64,000 nt of DNA from Dactylorhiza incarnata. Taxonomy: Eukaryota > Streptophyta > Magnoliopsida > Asparagales > Orchidaceae. The position numbers and the translations under genes are program-made. Shown here piece after piece: positions 22,571 to 33,475 of the stretch. The first letter of the stretch is position 1. Each line of letters starts with the position of its first letter. The notes under the pieces are model-generated. The model saw only the letters and a program-made list of their open reading frames with translations. It did not search any database and was not told where the DNA came from. Where the stretch lies: positions 2,356,001 to 2,420,000 of the forward strand of contig JAWHQI010000166.1 in the NCBI GenBank assembly GCA_033032865.1, read 5' to 3'.

Positions 22571-24255
22571 ATGGAGTCAAGAATAGCTGTTTGTTCTAGA
22601 GAGAACTTTTTCCTTTGGAAGATAAGAGCTAAAATATTCATGGAGGCAGTGGATCCAAGAATATTTTTGATTGTTCAAAAAGGACCCTCCAAGACAATGT
22701 TAAAAAATGAGACTCTTCTAGCCAGCTTGGACAAAGAAGCAAGAAACATTCTAGCTGGTGTAGTAGATCTGGCAACGCACCAGAAGCTAAGTCATTGCAC
22801 AACAGCAAAGGACATGTGGGACTCCTTAGAAGCCCTCATGGAAGGGTCAGAGGAAGATTTTGAAGAAGAAACCTCTTATGAAGAGGTATGCATCAGAGCA
22901 CCACTGACTACTTCAGACAGTGAATCAGAAGATGAAGAATGCTCTGGAGCAGGAGAAAGAATAAGAGCACCCTTGACTCTCACAGACTGTGACTCTGGGG
23001 ATGAGGAAGTCTATGGGTTGATGGCTCTATCAGATGAAGAAAATCATGATGAATCACATCATGATCAGGAATGCATTACTCACACATCCTTACTACCTGC
23101 TTCAATTAAGAAAACTAAGAGTGCATCAGGTGATTGTTCATCCTCTGAAGATGATGCAGAAGACTGCTCATCATGCAACAATAAGAACCATGGGATCTAA
23201 TAGAACAGTTTGGTGATCTCTTGGGAGCTCTGAGAAAGAGCGAGAAGCTTGTTAAGAAGCAAGCTAGGGAGCTAGAATCACTCAGACCTATTAAGGCTAA
23301 GATGAATAAGGAAATGGGTATGTCCCCCAATGAAGGCACCAACTCCTGTGAGCTCAACAAAATCATAGACAAGCTTTATGATGAAAGAAGCCAAAGGGAA
23401 GAACTTATCAAGAAACTTAAGAATGACCTTCTTAAAGAAAGAAGCTTGGTGGCTCAATTCTCTAAGCCCAAAACTGTACTGCCCATCATTGACACCTTCT
23501 CCTCCAATGGAAATAGGAGGGGATTGGGTTACAATGAAGGGGCAATAGATGCTGGGAATAGAGAAAGGGGCAAAACTAAAGCAGAGCCTCACACCACCTT
23601 TCAGAAGGTAGTGCTTCCCTCAAATAGGTATGATCAGGACAGTGTCCATGGTCACTGGATGAATGGAAGCTCTATTAGTCATGGAAATGCTCCTGACTAT
23701 GGAAAGAGAAAGGGCATGGGGATGATTGCATTAAAGGCTCCCCATGAGGAAATTCAAATGGCCCATCATGGACCATTTGTGTTTGGTGCCCCAACCCTCA
23801 CTCTCAAGGATAAAGGTGCAACATCTTCTCAATCTCTTCCAGATAAGAAGCAGACTAGTAGCCCTAGTATGATCAATTCTCACTTGAACATATCTGATGC
23901 CATCAACACCATGTCAGCTACCAAGCTGACATCTGTTGCTGACAAACAGATAAAGTCAAGAATAAACAATGATACTAGAGCAGCTAGTCAGCTCTTGGTT
24001 GAGAAAGATAGGAAGAATGCTGCTGCCTTCTCTACTGAACACACTTCAAAAACTGTTCAGAAAAGAAGGTACAACATCCATGAATGTTGGTGCTGTGGCA
24101 AAGTGGGACACTTTGCCATCGACTGATGGCACAACCCTAGTGTGCCTAGAGCAAAGGTGAGACCTCCTAGATGGGTTGGGTTGAGTAGAAGATTTCCCTA
24201 TTATGCTAACAAGAACCTAGGACCCAAGTCACCTTGGGTTCCTAAGGGATTATAA
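22571..24255 (+). pseudogene. gag: C gag, decayed, internal deletion
   Basis: The likely start is ATG 22571. The first ~90 codons give the gag helical domain, cut short and fused to an acidic Ser/Glu/Asp region in which IRAPLT occurs twice. A stop near 23198 and a frameshift lead to 23221-24126, with a coiled coil (23221-23450) and a zinc knuckle CWCCGKVGHFAID. A TGA at 24124 replaces the expected last knuckle residue. An in-frame WVPKGL-like end follows, then TAA at 24252-24254. Confidence 0.8.
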
Positions 24256-24306
24256 AATCTATTTTGCAGGGTAGTCCATTTAGCCAATAAAAGGCAAGCA
24301 AGGCTA

Positions 24307-24930
24307 ATGGACAATAAGTGCTCCAGGCTCATCTCTGGACTAAGAAAAACTCACCACATGCAAAGGTGCACTGATCTAGGGGGAGCTAAAAGTAAAGATA
24401 AGTGGTCGCCCATCAAGGGGGAGTTTGTAGCTCAAGAAGACTTAAAAGCAAAGGTCAAAGTGAATCCCAAAAGATTGAACAGGGATCTTCAGTTGCCAGC
24501 CTTTGCCAAGGGGGAGGAAGACGAAAAGATTACTCAGGAAGACCTTAAAAAGGCTCTGGCTTGGTGCGGGTTTTCGAGCAAGATCTATGGATCTCTGGAA
24601 AGGAAAAGCTTCAATCAACAAGGGAAGCTGATGGCAGACATTGCGGGAAAAGCCCTCCTCTACAAGGTAGGGTAACATGATAGGATATCCAAGCCCATGT
24701 TCGAGATGATAGCAAGGATAATCCTAAGTAAAAGGACCAACTAGAGTCAGCAAATCTTCAACAGGATACAAGAAAGCTTTCAAGCCCCAAATATGGGAAG
24801 AATTCTATCACAATACTTTCTGTTTTCCTACCCTGAAAGTTGTAACAAAAAGTATGGAGTAAAAATCCATCACATGAGGAGGATGGATATCAGAATACTG
24901 GAAAGATAGGAAAAAGTTCCGACTAGGCCT
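24307..24930 (+). pseudogene. C accessory-gene remnant (homologue of S1/S2 gene)
   Basis: 24307-24675 encodes a segment corresponding to the middle of the S1 accessory protein (LADIVGK region; here MADIAGKALLYK). The same frame continues through stops near 24673, 24742 and 24907. Residues resembling the conserved C-terminal part of the folded region (CNKKYGVKIHHMRR) follow. It is in sense orientation to gag. The N-terminal half is missing or unrecognisable. Confidence 0.6.
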
Positions 24931-24939
24931 CCCAAGAAG

Positions 24940-25536
24940 TTGAAGACTGCAGAAGGTGTGAAAAGGAAGGTGGAAAGCTCGTCTGCAGAAAGTGAGTCAG
25001 GCAACAACTCACCTCCATATGTCTCTGAGGCAGCTGTGGAGACAAGGAATGTCGTCCTCCAGACCTCTGCTCCAAGTCAAGGATCCAGGATAACAACAGG
25101 GTTCAAGGAAGACAGGAAGAGTACCTCAGGGACATATCAATTCCTTGGTGTAAGATTGATCTCGTGGAGCAGTAAGAAGCAGACCCGTATGGCAATCTCA
25201 ACAGCAAAATCAGAGTATATCTTTGCTGGGAGCTGCTGTGCCCAACTGCTATGAATCAAACATCAACTTGAAGACTACAATCCAAAGATGACCAAAACAC
25301 CCATGTTTTGTGACTCTTCCAGCGCAATCTCAATTGCTAAGAACCCTGTCTCTCACAGCAGGACTAAGCATATTGAGATCAGGTATCACTTCATCAGGGA
25401 GCATGTGGAAAATGAAGATATCACCCTTGAGTTTGTCCCAACAGACAAAGAAGTGGCTGATATATTTACAAAGCCCCTAGATGAAACTAAGTTTAATTTC
25501 TTCAAATTCCAACTAGGGATGTTAAACTTAGAGTAA
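24940..25536 (+). pseudogene. pol: C accessory tail fused to copia RNase H end
   Basis: 24940-25090 reads as a Ser/Glu-rich tail. From 25090 the sequence becomes the last part of SIRE-type RNase H (EDRKSTSG, then [32 protein letters not shown]). One TGA at 25252 interrupts it. The join lies inside the codons before EDRKSTSG, pointing to a deletion or recombination that removed protease, integrase and reverse transcriptase. Confidence 0.8.
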
Positions 25537-27130
25537 TCCTCTACTTATTTATCACTAATCCCTTTCTAGGTAAGGTGGGGAAACTTCTCCTCTCCATCCA
25601 CTGAAGGAGTTATATGGGTTAATTGGGGAGGGGGAAGAGTATAACTCCTAATTGCCATAATCACTATTAATGGTGATTTTCGGTTTCTTATGGGAGGAAA
25701 CGAATTGGTCATCAATTAGGCCGAAAAAAGGGCTGAAACTTCTCCTCTCCTTAAGGGGAGATGAATGGTGCCATAAATTGAGTTTATTTGGCCGTAAATG
25801 TCATTCTCCTCCTCTTCCTCTCTTCGCCATTTTTTGGGAAAATAGAGCTTTCTCTCTCCTGGCCGAAATCCTTCAAATTAAATGGCCAACTCAGCAGCAT
25901 TCAATCCCCATTAGGTGGTGGACCACCTCATTTGGGTCTAGCCTAGGTGGATAAGTCATTTTGACCTAAATTTAGGCTAGGGTTGACTTTGGTCAAATTG
26001 ACCACTTGGGTTGACCACAATGTGTGGGTAGTGACCCATTTGACTCCCTTGTGAGTTAGGAAGGCTTAGGTGGAGTCAATTTGGCATAGAGAGGGTGAAT
26101 TGCCCCTTATTAGGGCACTTTGACCAAATTAGGGTTTAGGGCAAATTGGTCAAATTGGAGGCCCCATGATTGGGCTTTTTGGTCCATTAGGTTCCTAGTA
26201 CTCATACAAGGGTAGGGGCAGGGTCAATTTGGCATGGTGAGGGCCAATTGACCATAATTGAGTTGGTTTGACCAATTTAGGGTTAAGGTTGACTTTAGTC
26301 AAATTGGCCTCTTAAGTTGCCCCCAATGGGTCACTGGTGCTTCAAGGAGACCCCTAATTGGTTAGGGATGCTATGGTGTGGTCAAGGTTCAAGGTGGGAC
26401 CCTAAAGTCCAACCCTAGGCTTGGTATCTGAAAATTGTTATTTGCGGACCAGTTGGGTTTTCTCCTTCTCACCAAAATTCACATGGTCTTGGGCTCTTCC
26501 TATGGTTTTGTCATGGCCTAGTCATGACAAAACCAACTTAGGGGTCTAGCTGTTTGGGTGATGTTACAGCAGAGGAGCTGGCGAGGCCTGGCCTTGGTTG
26601 GTTGTCGTTAGAAGGTAGGCGAGCAGGATCTTCACGGGCCGCTCGCCTAAGGAGGGTTCACGGGCGATACTCGCGGGGAGACTCGCGGGGAGTACCAGGA
26701 GTGGCGCTCTTGCAGGCCACTTGCCCAGGGGCCAAGGAGGTGAAATCACCCTTCTGCCCTTGGTGGGCTGCCAGTAGCCCTTCAGAACATCAGAGTTTGG
26801 CTGTTAGCAGGCTAATTTGGGGTGCATTTAGTAAAACCAAAAGGCGGCACCCCGCTATTAGCAGATCAGTTCAGAAAAACTATAAATAGGACCCTAAGGG
26901 CACTTTTGGAGAGACTACTTTTTTGTCTTCTCTCTCCTCAGGTCATCTTTGGTTGGCATTTTCAGAGCTCTCTAAGGTGCCCGGCTTCAGTTCTTAGCTT
27001 GGGAGGGGAAGCGCTCTACGATCTTTCGGGTGTGTGGTGGGACCTCCACACTGTCGCCAAGGGTCTCAGTTCTAAGTCTTCGGTCTTTGGGGGTCTGAAC
27101 TCCTCGTTGGGCCAAATCCCGATTCCAACA
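25537..27130 (+). repeat. LTR-like region with TATA box, unassigned
   Basis: No gene. A purine-rich run at 25617-25630 (GGGGAGGGGGAAGAG) could be a polypurine tract. 25960-26450 repeats TTGACTTTGGTCAAATTGACC-like dyads. TATAAATAG lies at 26881-26889. The stretch ends CCAACA at 27130 followed by AGTGG, which resembles an LTR end plus the start of a PBS. It is unlike the C 5' LTR. Confidence 0.5.
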
Positions 27131-27148
27131 AGTGGAGTATACGTCTCT

Positions 27149-28133
27149 ACCATGTTCTAGACTTCGATATCTAGTGCAATTAGAAAACAACGCATACGAG
27201 TTTTCCAATAGTTATAGTCCATGCCCGTGAATAAGGGTGGTCGACTAATCCCTTGACCCTCTATAAACACATGATCCTTTTGCGCCATTACTCCCGGTGG
27301 TAAAACCATTTTGGAGCAACCTCCCTCTGATACCAAGTGTTGGATCTTGCGGCGCCCTTAGAGGGGGGTGAATAAGGGCTAATATTTACTTTGAATATTT
27401 TCTAAAATATTAAGATAATTTTGCAATGATAAACAAGTAGATTTTTACACAACTTAAATAATCATTTAGAAAATCATGAGGAAATTGGAAATCAGATTTT
27501 ATTTTCATAAGTGATGAATACAAAGAATTATTGATCTTAATAAAGCATAAAATCAAGGCTATGATAGAAATGAACTTCTTTTCAATTTACCGGTCCTTCA
27601 ACCAAGGACCGGTCGGTTATAATATATCTCTTCCTAGATCTTGCTACTATCTTCCCCTTAGATCTCTCCACGATTTAGACGCTGCACACAAGGAGACAAT
27701 TTACTCCTAAGCCACACAAGGACCTAGACGCCATGCGCAAGGCGACGATTTCCTCCTAAGCCACACACAGACTTAGACGCCACACACAAGGCAGTGATCT
27801 CCTCCTTCGATTACAAAATGATAAGATAAAATACAAAATATAAATTAAGATATGAAACTCCCTAAATATGAAGCTCTGAAGATTGCGTTGAATCCTTGCA
27901 AAGATTGCCTGAGATGCTGCGCACGGACTGTCTCTTCTTCACTCTTGAACGTTCTTGCAAAAATGGGAGTTCTCAGAGTTCTGGACCTCTCTAGACGAAA
28001 TGCACTCGGGAATTGGTACTCCATATTGGTGTATATCCTTTTCTCCACAGAAATCGAGCCAATATATATTTTTCGATGTCGTCGACGACATCTAGTTGTC
28101 GTCCGCCGATGTTATCTCCTCCAGCTGCCACGT
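27149..28133 (-). mobile_element. A2: 5' end of a second A-family element (fragment)
   Basis: Minus strand: U3 (part), R and U5 of an A-type LTR (28133-27338), PBS TGGTATCAGAGG (27335-27324) and about 190 bp of gag start. It is broken at about 27149 on one side and by the S2 LTR at 28134 on the other. It preserves the perfect palindrome TGTCGTCGACGACA at about 28076-28089, which is mutated in the A 5' LTR. Confidence 0.88.
27338..28133 (-). repeat. A2 LTR, 3' ~800 bp
   Basis: Reverse complement of the last part of the A LTRs (30840-31462; 51420-52211). It ends in GATCCAACA on the minus strand and contains the CCGGTCCTT/AAGGACCGG hairpin. Confidence 0.9.
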
Positions 28134-29784
28134 TGAAAGTGCACAGTGTGCCTCTGAGAATTCTCTAGAGGGTGGAGGGGGGTGAATAGAAATTTAAAAT
28201 CTTTTCTATCCTAACTATGAATACAATAAAACACCTAAGAAATTATGCTTCAGCAACACCAAGGTGCAGAATAAATTAAGTGCAGTAAATATAGAAACAG
28301 AAAAATAGTAAGCCATACATAAGGGGATAGCACAAAAAAGATACAATACAGAAGACACAAGATTTTTATTGAGGTTCCCAAAAATCTGGGTAGTCCTCTC
28401 TTCTACCTCCCTGGTAGGATTGCACAACCTATGCCTGAGTCTTTTGGTAAGGAGACTCTCAGAACCAAAGATAGTTTGATAAGGAGTTCTTGAACCACTC
28501 AAATTTTTTTATAAGGAGATCTTGAACCACTCAGATATTTTGATAAGGAGATCTTGAACCGCTGAATCCTTTGGAAGAGGGATTCATAAAACACTGTACA
28601 GGTGAAGAGTAGAGTAAGAAGAAAGAAGGAAGTAGGAGATCAAGAATTCTGTTCTCAGAATTCTTTAGAAGCTTTTCTCAAGTTCAGCTTCTGTTCTCTT
28701 TCACTGGATCTGCTGATGATGAACCCTTGCTTATGATTGTGATGATTTGCAAGGCTATGTTTGTCAGATCCTTTTCTCTGAAAGCTTCTTGTATTCTGGC
28801 TGCTGTAGGATGTAGAAGAAGAAGAAACAACCCTATATCTTTTCTGTGTAGAGAGAGCACTTAATTTCTATTTGTGTCTCTTAGGGTTGAAGGAGGAAGA
28901 AGAAGAAGAAGCCCTAATTGACAGAGAGAGAGAGAGAATAATGTAATGAATGCTCTGTTATTTTCTTGTCCTCTCAGCCTACTTATTGTCCATCATTTGA
29001 TTTGAATTTCTTTCTTCTTTTGGACAGACCTGAGAAGGCATTCTTATTGGATACTTGATTTTTCTTCTTCTTTTGTTCCCGACCCGTCTATTACATTCTA
29101 TTTCATTCCAAGAATGCCTTTACTCTTCTGGAATAATTCTTTCCTTTATTGGCAACAAATTAGCCATTGGACAATTGTCTTCAGTATGGTAGACCTTCTG
29201 AAAAGGTATTAAAAAGAAAACTAGAAAGAATTTTTTCTTAACTGTATTCGACACTGCGTCGACTTCATCTTCCTTCATGTCGACGCACCTCTGAGTTCTT
29301 ATTGACGTAACTTTGAATTGCTCCTTAGCTCTGGTTGAGCTCAGATGTCGACGTTGCGTTGATTACTTATCGACTTAACCGTCGAGTTGAAGACTTGGAC
29401 TTGACCTTCATCTTCTGCGTCGAGTTGAAGTCGAAGTTGTGTCGACTTCTCATATAGCTTCAACTGGGTCTTTCTTCTGCGTCGAGATCCTTTTGACGTT
29501 CCGTCGGCTTGTTATACTTTGATAGAGAGATTGAGTTTCTTGAACTTCTAGTCTGAGTTGCGTCGACATCAAGTCGAAGTTGTGTCGACTTATATTCGAT
29601 GCAAGTATTAATTTAACTCAGATTGTGCTTATCCTGACCTGGTCTTAACACTCTAAGGTGAGTGAGACATCCTAAGACATCTAATGACCAAATTACCCTT
29701 ACTATACAATGGGTAATAAAACTAAGAGGTAAAATTACTTATAGTTAATTTGTTATGTTAAATCAAAAGGGGTTTTCCCCAACA
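28134..29784 (-). repeat. S2 3' LTR (1,651 bp)
   Basis: Opens TGTTGGGGAAAACC and ends GCACTTTCA on the minus strand, like S1. GTCGA dyads lie in U3 at 29245-29605. Hairpins GAGTCT/AGACTC (28437-28458) and GAATCC/GGATTC (28564-28585) lie in the transcribed part. The minus-strand PPT TAGGGGAGAT adjoins at 29785-29794. Confidence 0.88.
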
Positions 29785-30002
29785 ATCTCCCCTATATATC
29801 TTAACAAATTTTACAGATTGTTTTAAAGTGATTTTAGACATTCTTTGACATAAAATCAATACAGACAAAGCATACATAGACAATAGAGAAAAATAAATGG
29901 AATCACATCAAGAAACCACAATGTTCTTAATAGTTGTATCCACCAGAGAATAGAACTGTACTGGGCTCATAATTATAGAGTACTTAACTTCATTGTCTTT
30001 TG

Positions 30003-30507
30003 TCAGGGGTTTTCCTTTTCCTGGAGAAGACTTTTGGAACTACCTTCCTTGTAGCAAATGCAAGAGGTTCTTCATCTTCTTGAAGATTCCTATCAGCTTC
30101 TTTATTGACTTCATCATCTTTGGGAAGCTCGTCGTCTTTAGGAAGCTCCCCATAGATTGAGCATTTTCCTCAGCATCCTGAGCAGCTTCCTTAGCAATTG
30201 TTGCAACTTCATCTAGAAGTAGATCATCTACAAAGAGCTCCCCCTGATTTTCTGCATGCAATTCTCCAGCTGGTTCCTGAGAAATTGTAAGAAGCTCCCC
30301 CTGATTTGGTGCTTCTTCTTCAGCTATCATCTCTTCCTGGTTCAACTTTGCATCTGATTCTTGAAGTGGAAGCTCAGGCTCCCCCTGATTCACTTGAGGC
30401 TCCACTTGAGACTCCCCATGATCATTTGCATCTAGGAAGATAGTAATTTTGTTAGGGTCTTCAACATCCTTTCCCTTTTAATGGTCACTCATCTCTAGAG
30501 TAGGTCT
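30003..30507 (-). pseudogene. S2 accessory gene, C-terminal part
   Basis: An acidic Glu/Gln-rich segment with repeated QGE motifs (30405-30180), a frameshift around 30110-30170, then a basic end FSRKRKTPDKR near 30008-30040. That end looks like a nuclear localisation signal. Upstream, the frame reads through a TAA near 30478 to the A insertion point, and matches 52217 onward once element A is ignored. So a TE-encoded protein with a Pro-rich linker, acidic region and basic C-terminus was cut in two by A. Confidence 0.65.
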
Positions 30508-31462
30508 TGTTGGAACATGTTTTTCAAACTCCTTGGTTTGCTAATAACAAATCCCGGGTGTGTTTGATCCTATTTTCTCTATGGTGTGTAGGTATAATAG
30601 GTATGCAACTATGCTAATTATTGTTTGGAGCTCAGAATGAATAGTCCAGAAAAATCACTGTCGTCTGCGACAGCTAGATATCGGAATCCGACATCCCACG
30701 TCTCAGCGGTTTCCACACGTTCTGCAAGTTCCATCCACTATCAGAATTCCGACAGTGATATCAGAATCCGATAGCCCACATCTCAGCAGAAACCATCACG
30801 TCGCGCACACACTTCGTTCTCATGGGACACGTGTCAGCTGGAGAAGATAACGTCGGCGGACGACAACTAGATGTAGTCGACGACATCAACAATTTATATA
30901 TTGACTCATTTTTCGTGAAGGAGTGGTTACACATCATTTTTGGAGTACCAATTCCCGAGTGTATTTCATTTATTCAACTTGTAATCCGTAGAGAAAATCG
31001 TTGCCTTGTGCGTGGCGTCTAAGTCCGTGTGTGGCTTAGGAGGAAATTGCCGCCTTGTGCGTGGCGTCTGGGTCCTTGTGAGGCTTAGGAGGAAATCACC
31101 GCCTTGTGTGCAACATCTAGATCTTGGAGAGATCTAGGGGGAGGCTAGTAGCAAGATCTAGGAAGAGATTCACTAATAGTCGCCCGGTCCTTGGTTGAAG
31201 GACCGGTAAATTGAAAAGAATTTTATTTTTATCATAGCCTTGATTTTAAGCTTTATTAAGATCGACAACCCTTTGTATTCATCACTTATGAAAATAAAAT
31301 TTGATTTCCAATTTCTCATGATTTTTTAAGTGCTTATTTAAGTTGTGTAAATATCTACTTGTTTATCTGTTAAAATTATCATAATATATTAGAAAAATTT
31401 CAAAGTAAATTTTAGCCCTTATTCACCCCCCCCCCCCTTTAAGGGCGCATCAAGATCCAACA
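30508..31462 (+). repeat. A 5' LTR (955 bp)
   Basis: Dyads CTGTCG-TCTG-CGACAG (30658-30673), TATCGGAATCCGACAT (30679-30694) and others to 30780. TGTAGTCGACGACA (30872-30885) sits 9 bp before TATATA at 30895. R/U5 hairpins follow, including CCGGTCCTT/AAGGACCGG (31184-31206). It ends in C12TTTAAGGGCG and GATCCAACA. It lacks 162 bp present in the 3' LTR. Confidence 0.93.
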
Positions 31463-31464
31463 AT

Positions 31465-31476
31465 TGGTATCAGAGG
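31465..31476 (+). promoter_or_regulatory. A primer-binding site (initiator tRNA-Met)
   Basis: TGGTATCAGAGG, two bases after the LTR; one mismatch to tRNA-iMet at its last base. Confidence 0.88.
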
Positions 31477-31511
31477 TAGGTTACTCCAAAACGGTTTTAC
31501 CACCGGGAGTA

Positions 31512-33475
31512 ATGGCGCATAACGATCACGCATATGTAGAGGGCCAAGGGATTAGTCCACCACCTTTATTCACGGGCATGGACTATAACTATTGGAAAAC
31601 TCGTATGCGTTGTTTTCTAATTGCACTAGATCTCGAAGTCTGGAACATGGTAGAAATGAGTTATACTCCACCGACATTAGGCCTTGGTAGTGTAACAATG
31701 GATAAGCCTAAGGATAAATGGGATGATACTGATAAGTTACAATGTAAGAATAACGCAAAAGCAACGAATGCTTTATTTTGTGCGTTAGATAGAACTGAGT
31801 TTAATAGAGTATGTGCATGTGAAACTGCGTTTGAAATTTGGAAATTATTAGAAGTTACTCATGAAGGTACTTCACAGGTGAAGGACTCCAAACTGTTCCA
31901 ACTCGAGTCAGAATTTGAAAAGTTCAGAATGGAGGTTTATGAAGACGTCGATACGATGTACACCAGATTTAGCAAGATCGTCAACAATTCCAAAGTCCTT
32001 GAAAAGAATTTTTCAAATGGAGATTTAGTTAGAAAAATCTTAAGATCACTTCCCCCGAAGTTCAATCCGAAGGTGACCGCCATCTAGGAATCTCATGATC
32101 TTAAGACTCTTCAACTAGAGAGTTTAATTAGAAATCTGAAGACACGTGAAGTGGAACTGAAAATCCAACAACAAGAGTACAGTACGGAGCCAAGAAAGAA
32201 GGCATTGGCACTAAAGTCTAAGAAAGAAGTTGAGAGTGAGACTGATGGAGATGAGGAAGAAGATGAAGAAAGTTTGTTTGTGAGAAAATTTAAGAAGTTT
32301 ATGAGAAATCCGCAAGGGAGGAACACTTTTAAGAAGTACTTTAACAAGAAGGATTTTTCATATAAGAAGGGAAAAGGAAAGAGTGAAACTGAGGAAGATG
32401 ATGAGCATCCACCACCGGAATGTTATCATTATAAGAAAATTGGACATATAAGGAGCAAGTCCCAAAGTTTCTGAAAGAGCAAAAAGAGAAAGGGAAAAAT
32501 AAGAGAAACAAAAAGAAAGTTCTAAAGGCGGAAACATGGGCCGACACATCATCGGAAGGAGAAAATGATTCAAGTTCCGAAGGTCATGAAGAAGCTAATA
32601 TGTGCTTAATGGGAAAAAGCGACGCATCATCTGAGAACGATTGCAGTGTCCAGAGCGACACTGAGGTAACTCCCCCAACTTATGATGAGCTTTATGATGA
32701 ATTTCTCCGTACTTGTAAATTTTTTCAAAAATGTCTTAAAGATGTTGATAGTCTAAAATCTAAAAATAAAATTCTTTCAAAAGAAAACAAAAAACTAACA
32801 AATGAATTGAAAGTTCTTGAGAAGGAGAAGATTGCTTGTCAAGAGTGTGATCGCTCTTTGATAAGAATTAAAGAATTAGAACTAGAACTTTCTAAATCCA
32901 AATCCAAAGTAGATTTTCTTATCAAAGAAAAGAGGGATTTAGTAAGATCTTTGAAATCTTCTTATTCACAATTGGATAATAACAAGAAAGGATTTTCAAA
33001 TCGGGGAGTTATGTTAGTCAAAGAAAACACTGCTTTGAAAACTCAAGTCCATGATTTAAACTTGGCTATAAATAAGTTTGGAGTTGGTCGAAAATCACCG
33101 AATATGATATTAGCCAACCAATGCCATGGAACTGCTAAGTTTGGACTTGGATATGTTGCTGGAGGCTATCGGAAAACGACAGCCACTGTCGCCGATGATA
33201 GTGAAAATTCCAGTAAATGGAAAGTTAATAATGAAAATAAGTATAAAACTACTACTGCAACATCCTCTTCCAGTAATAGTCCACAGAAAACTTTGACAAG
33301 AGTATCATCTCTCTTTGTTGTATGTGCCAAATGTAATAGATTTGGTCACATCACGGACTCTTGCAGGAAGAAGGGATCATGTAATATTAAGCAAGTCTGG
33401 GTACCTAAGGCGTCCACCTATACTATGGGAGGAACTACTTGGGTAACCAGATCTTTACTCTCATCATCTTGTTAG
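31512..33475 (+). pseudogene. gag: A gag, decayed
   Basis: ATG 31512 is the start conserved in A2 and B; the upstream ATG used in B is ACG here. It holds a helical gag domain with WKTRMRCFLIALD, then TAG at 32085. A Lys/Glu-rich segment leads to a knuckle CYHYKKIGHIRSKSQ that has lost two cysteines and is followed by a 1-nt frameshift near 32460. The coiled-coil region (32600-33060) and second knuckle CAKCNRFGHITDSC (near 33335) come next. It ends at TAG 33473-33475, a stop also present at the same point in B, in frame with protease. Confidence 0.9.

Larger units (their letters stand above)
20790..25536 (+). mobile_element. C: chimeric copia-type element with gag, accessory remnant and RNase H tail
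   Basis: The 5' LTR, PBS and gag are followed directly by an accessory-gene fragment, then by the last ~150 codons of copia RNase H. Protease, integrase and reverse transcriptase are missing. No copy of the 5' LTR is found after the RNase H; an unrelated LTR-like stretch follows instead. The left border at 20790 is inferred from the end of F coding similarity. Confidence 0.7.
28134..30507 (-). mobile_element. S2: copia-type element, 3' portion
   Basis: Minus strand: end of the accessory gene, PPT and 3' LTR. Its accessory gene continues at 52212 on the far side of element A, with which it is joined through the A target-site duplication. It inserted into A2. Confidence 0.85.

Noticed and set aside
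25960..26450. Possible host-gene UTR or promoter
   Set aside because: The repeated TTGAC/GTCAA segments, the TATA at 26881 and the CCAACA end fit LTR structure better, and no exon is visible nearby.
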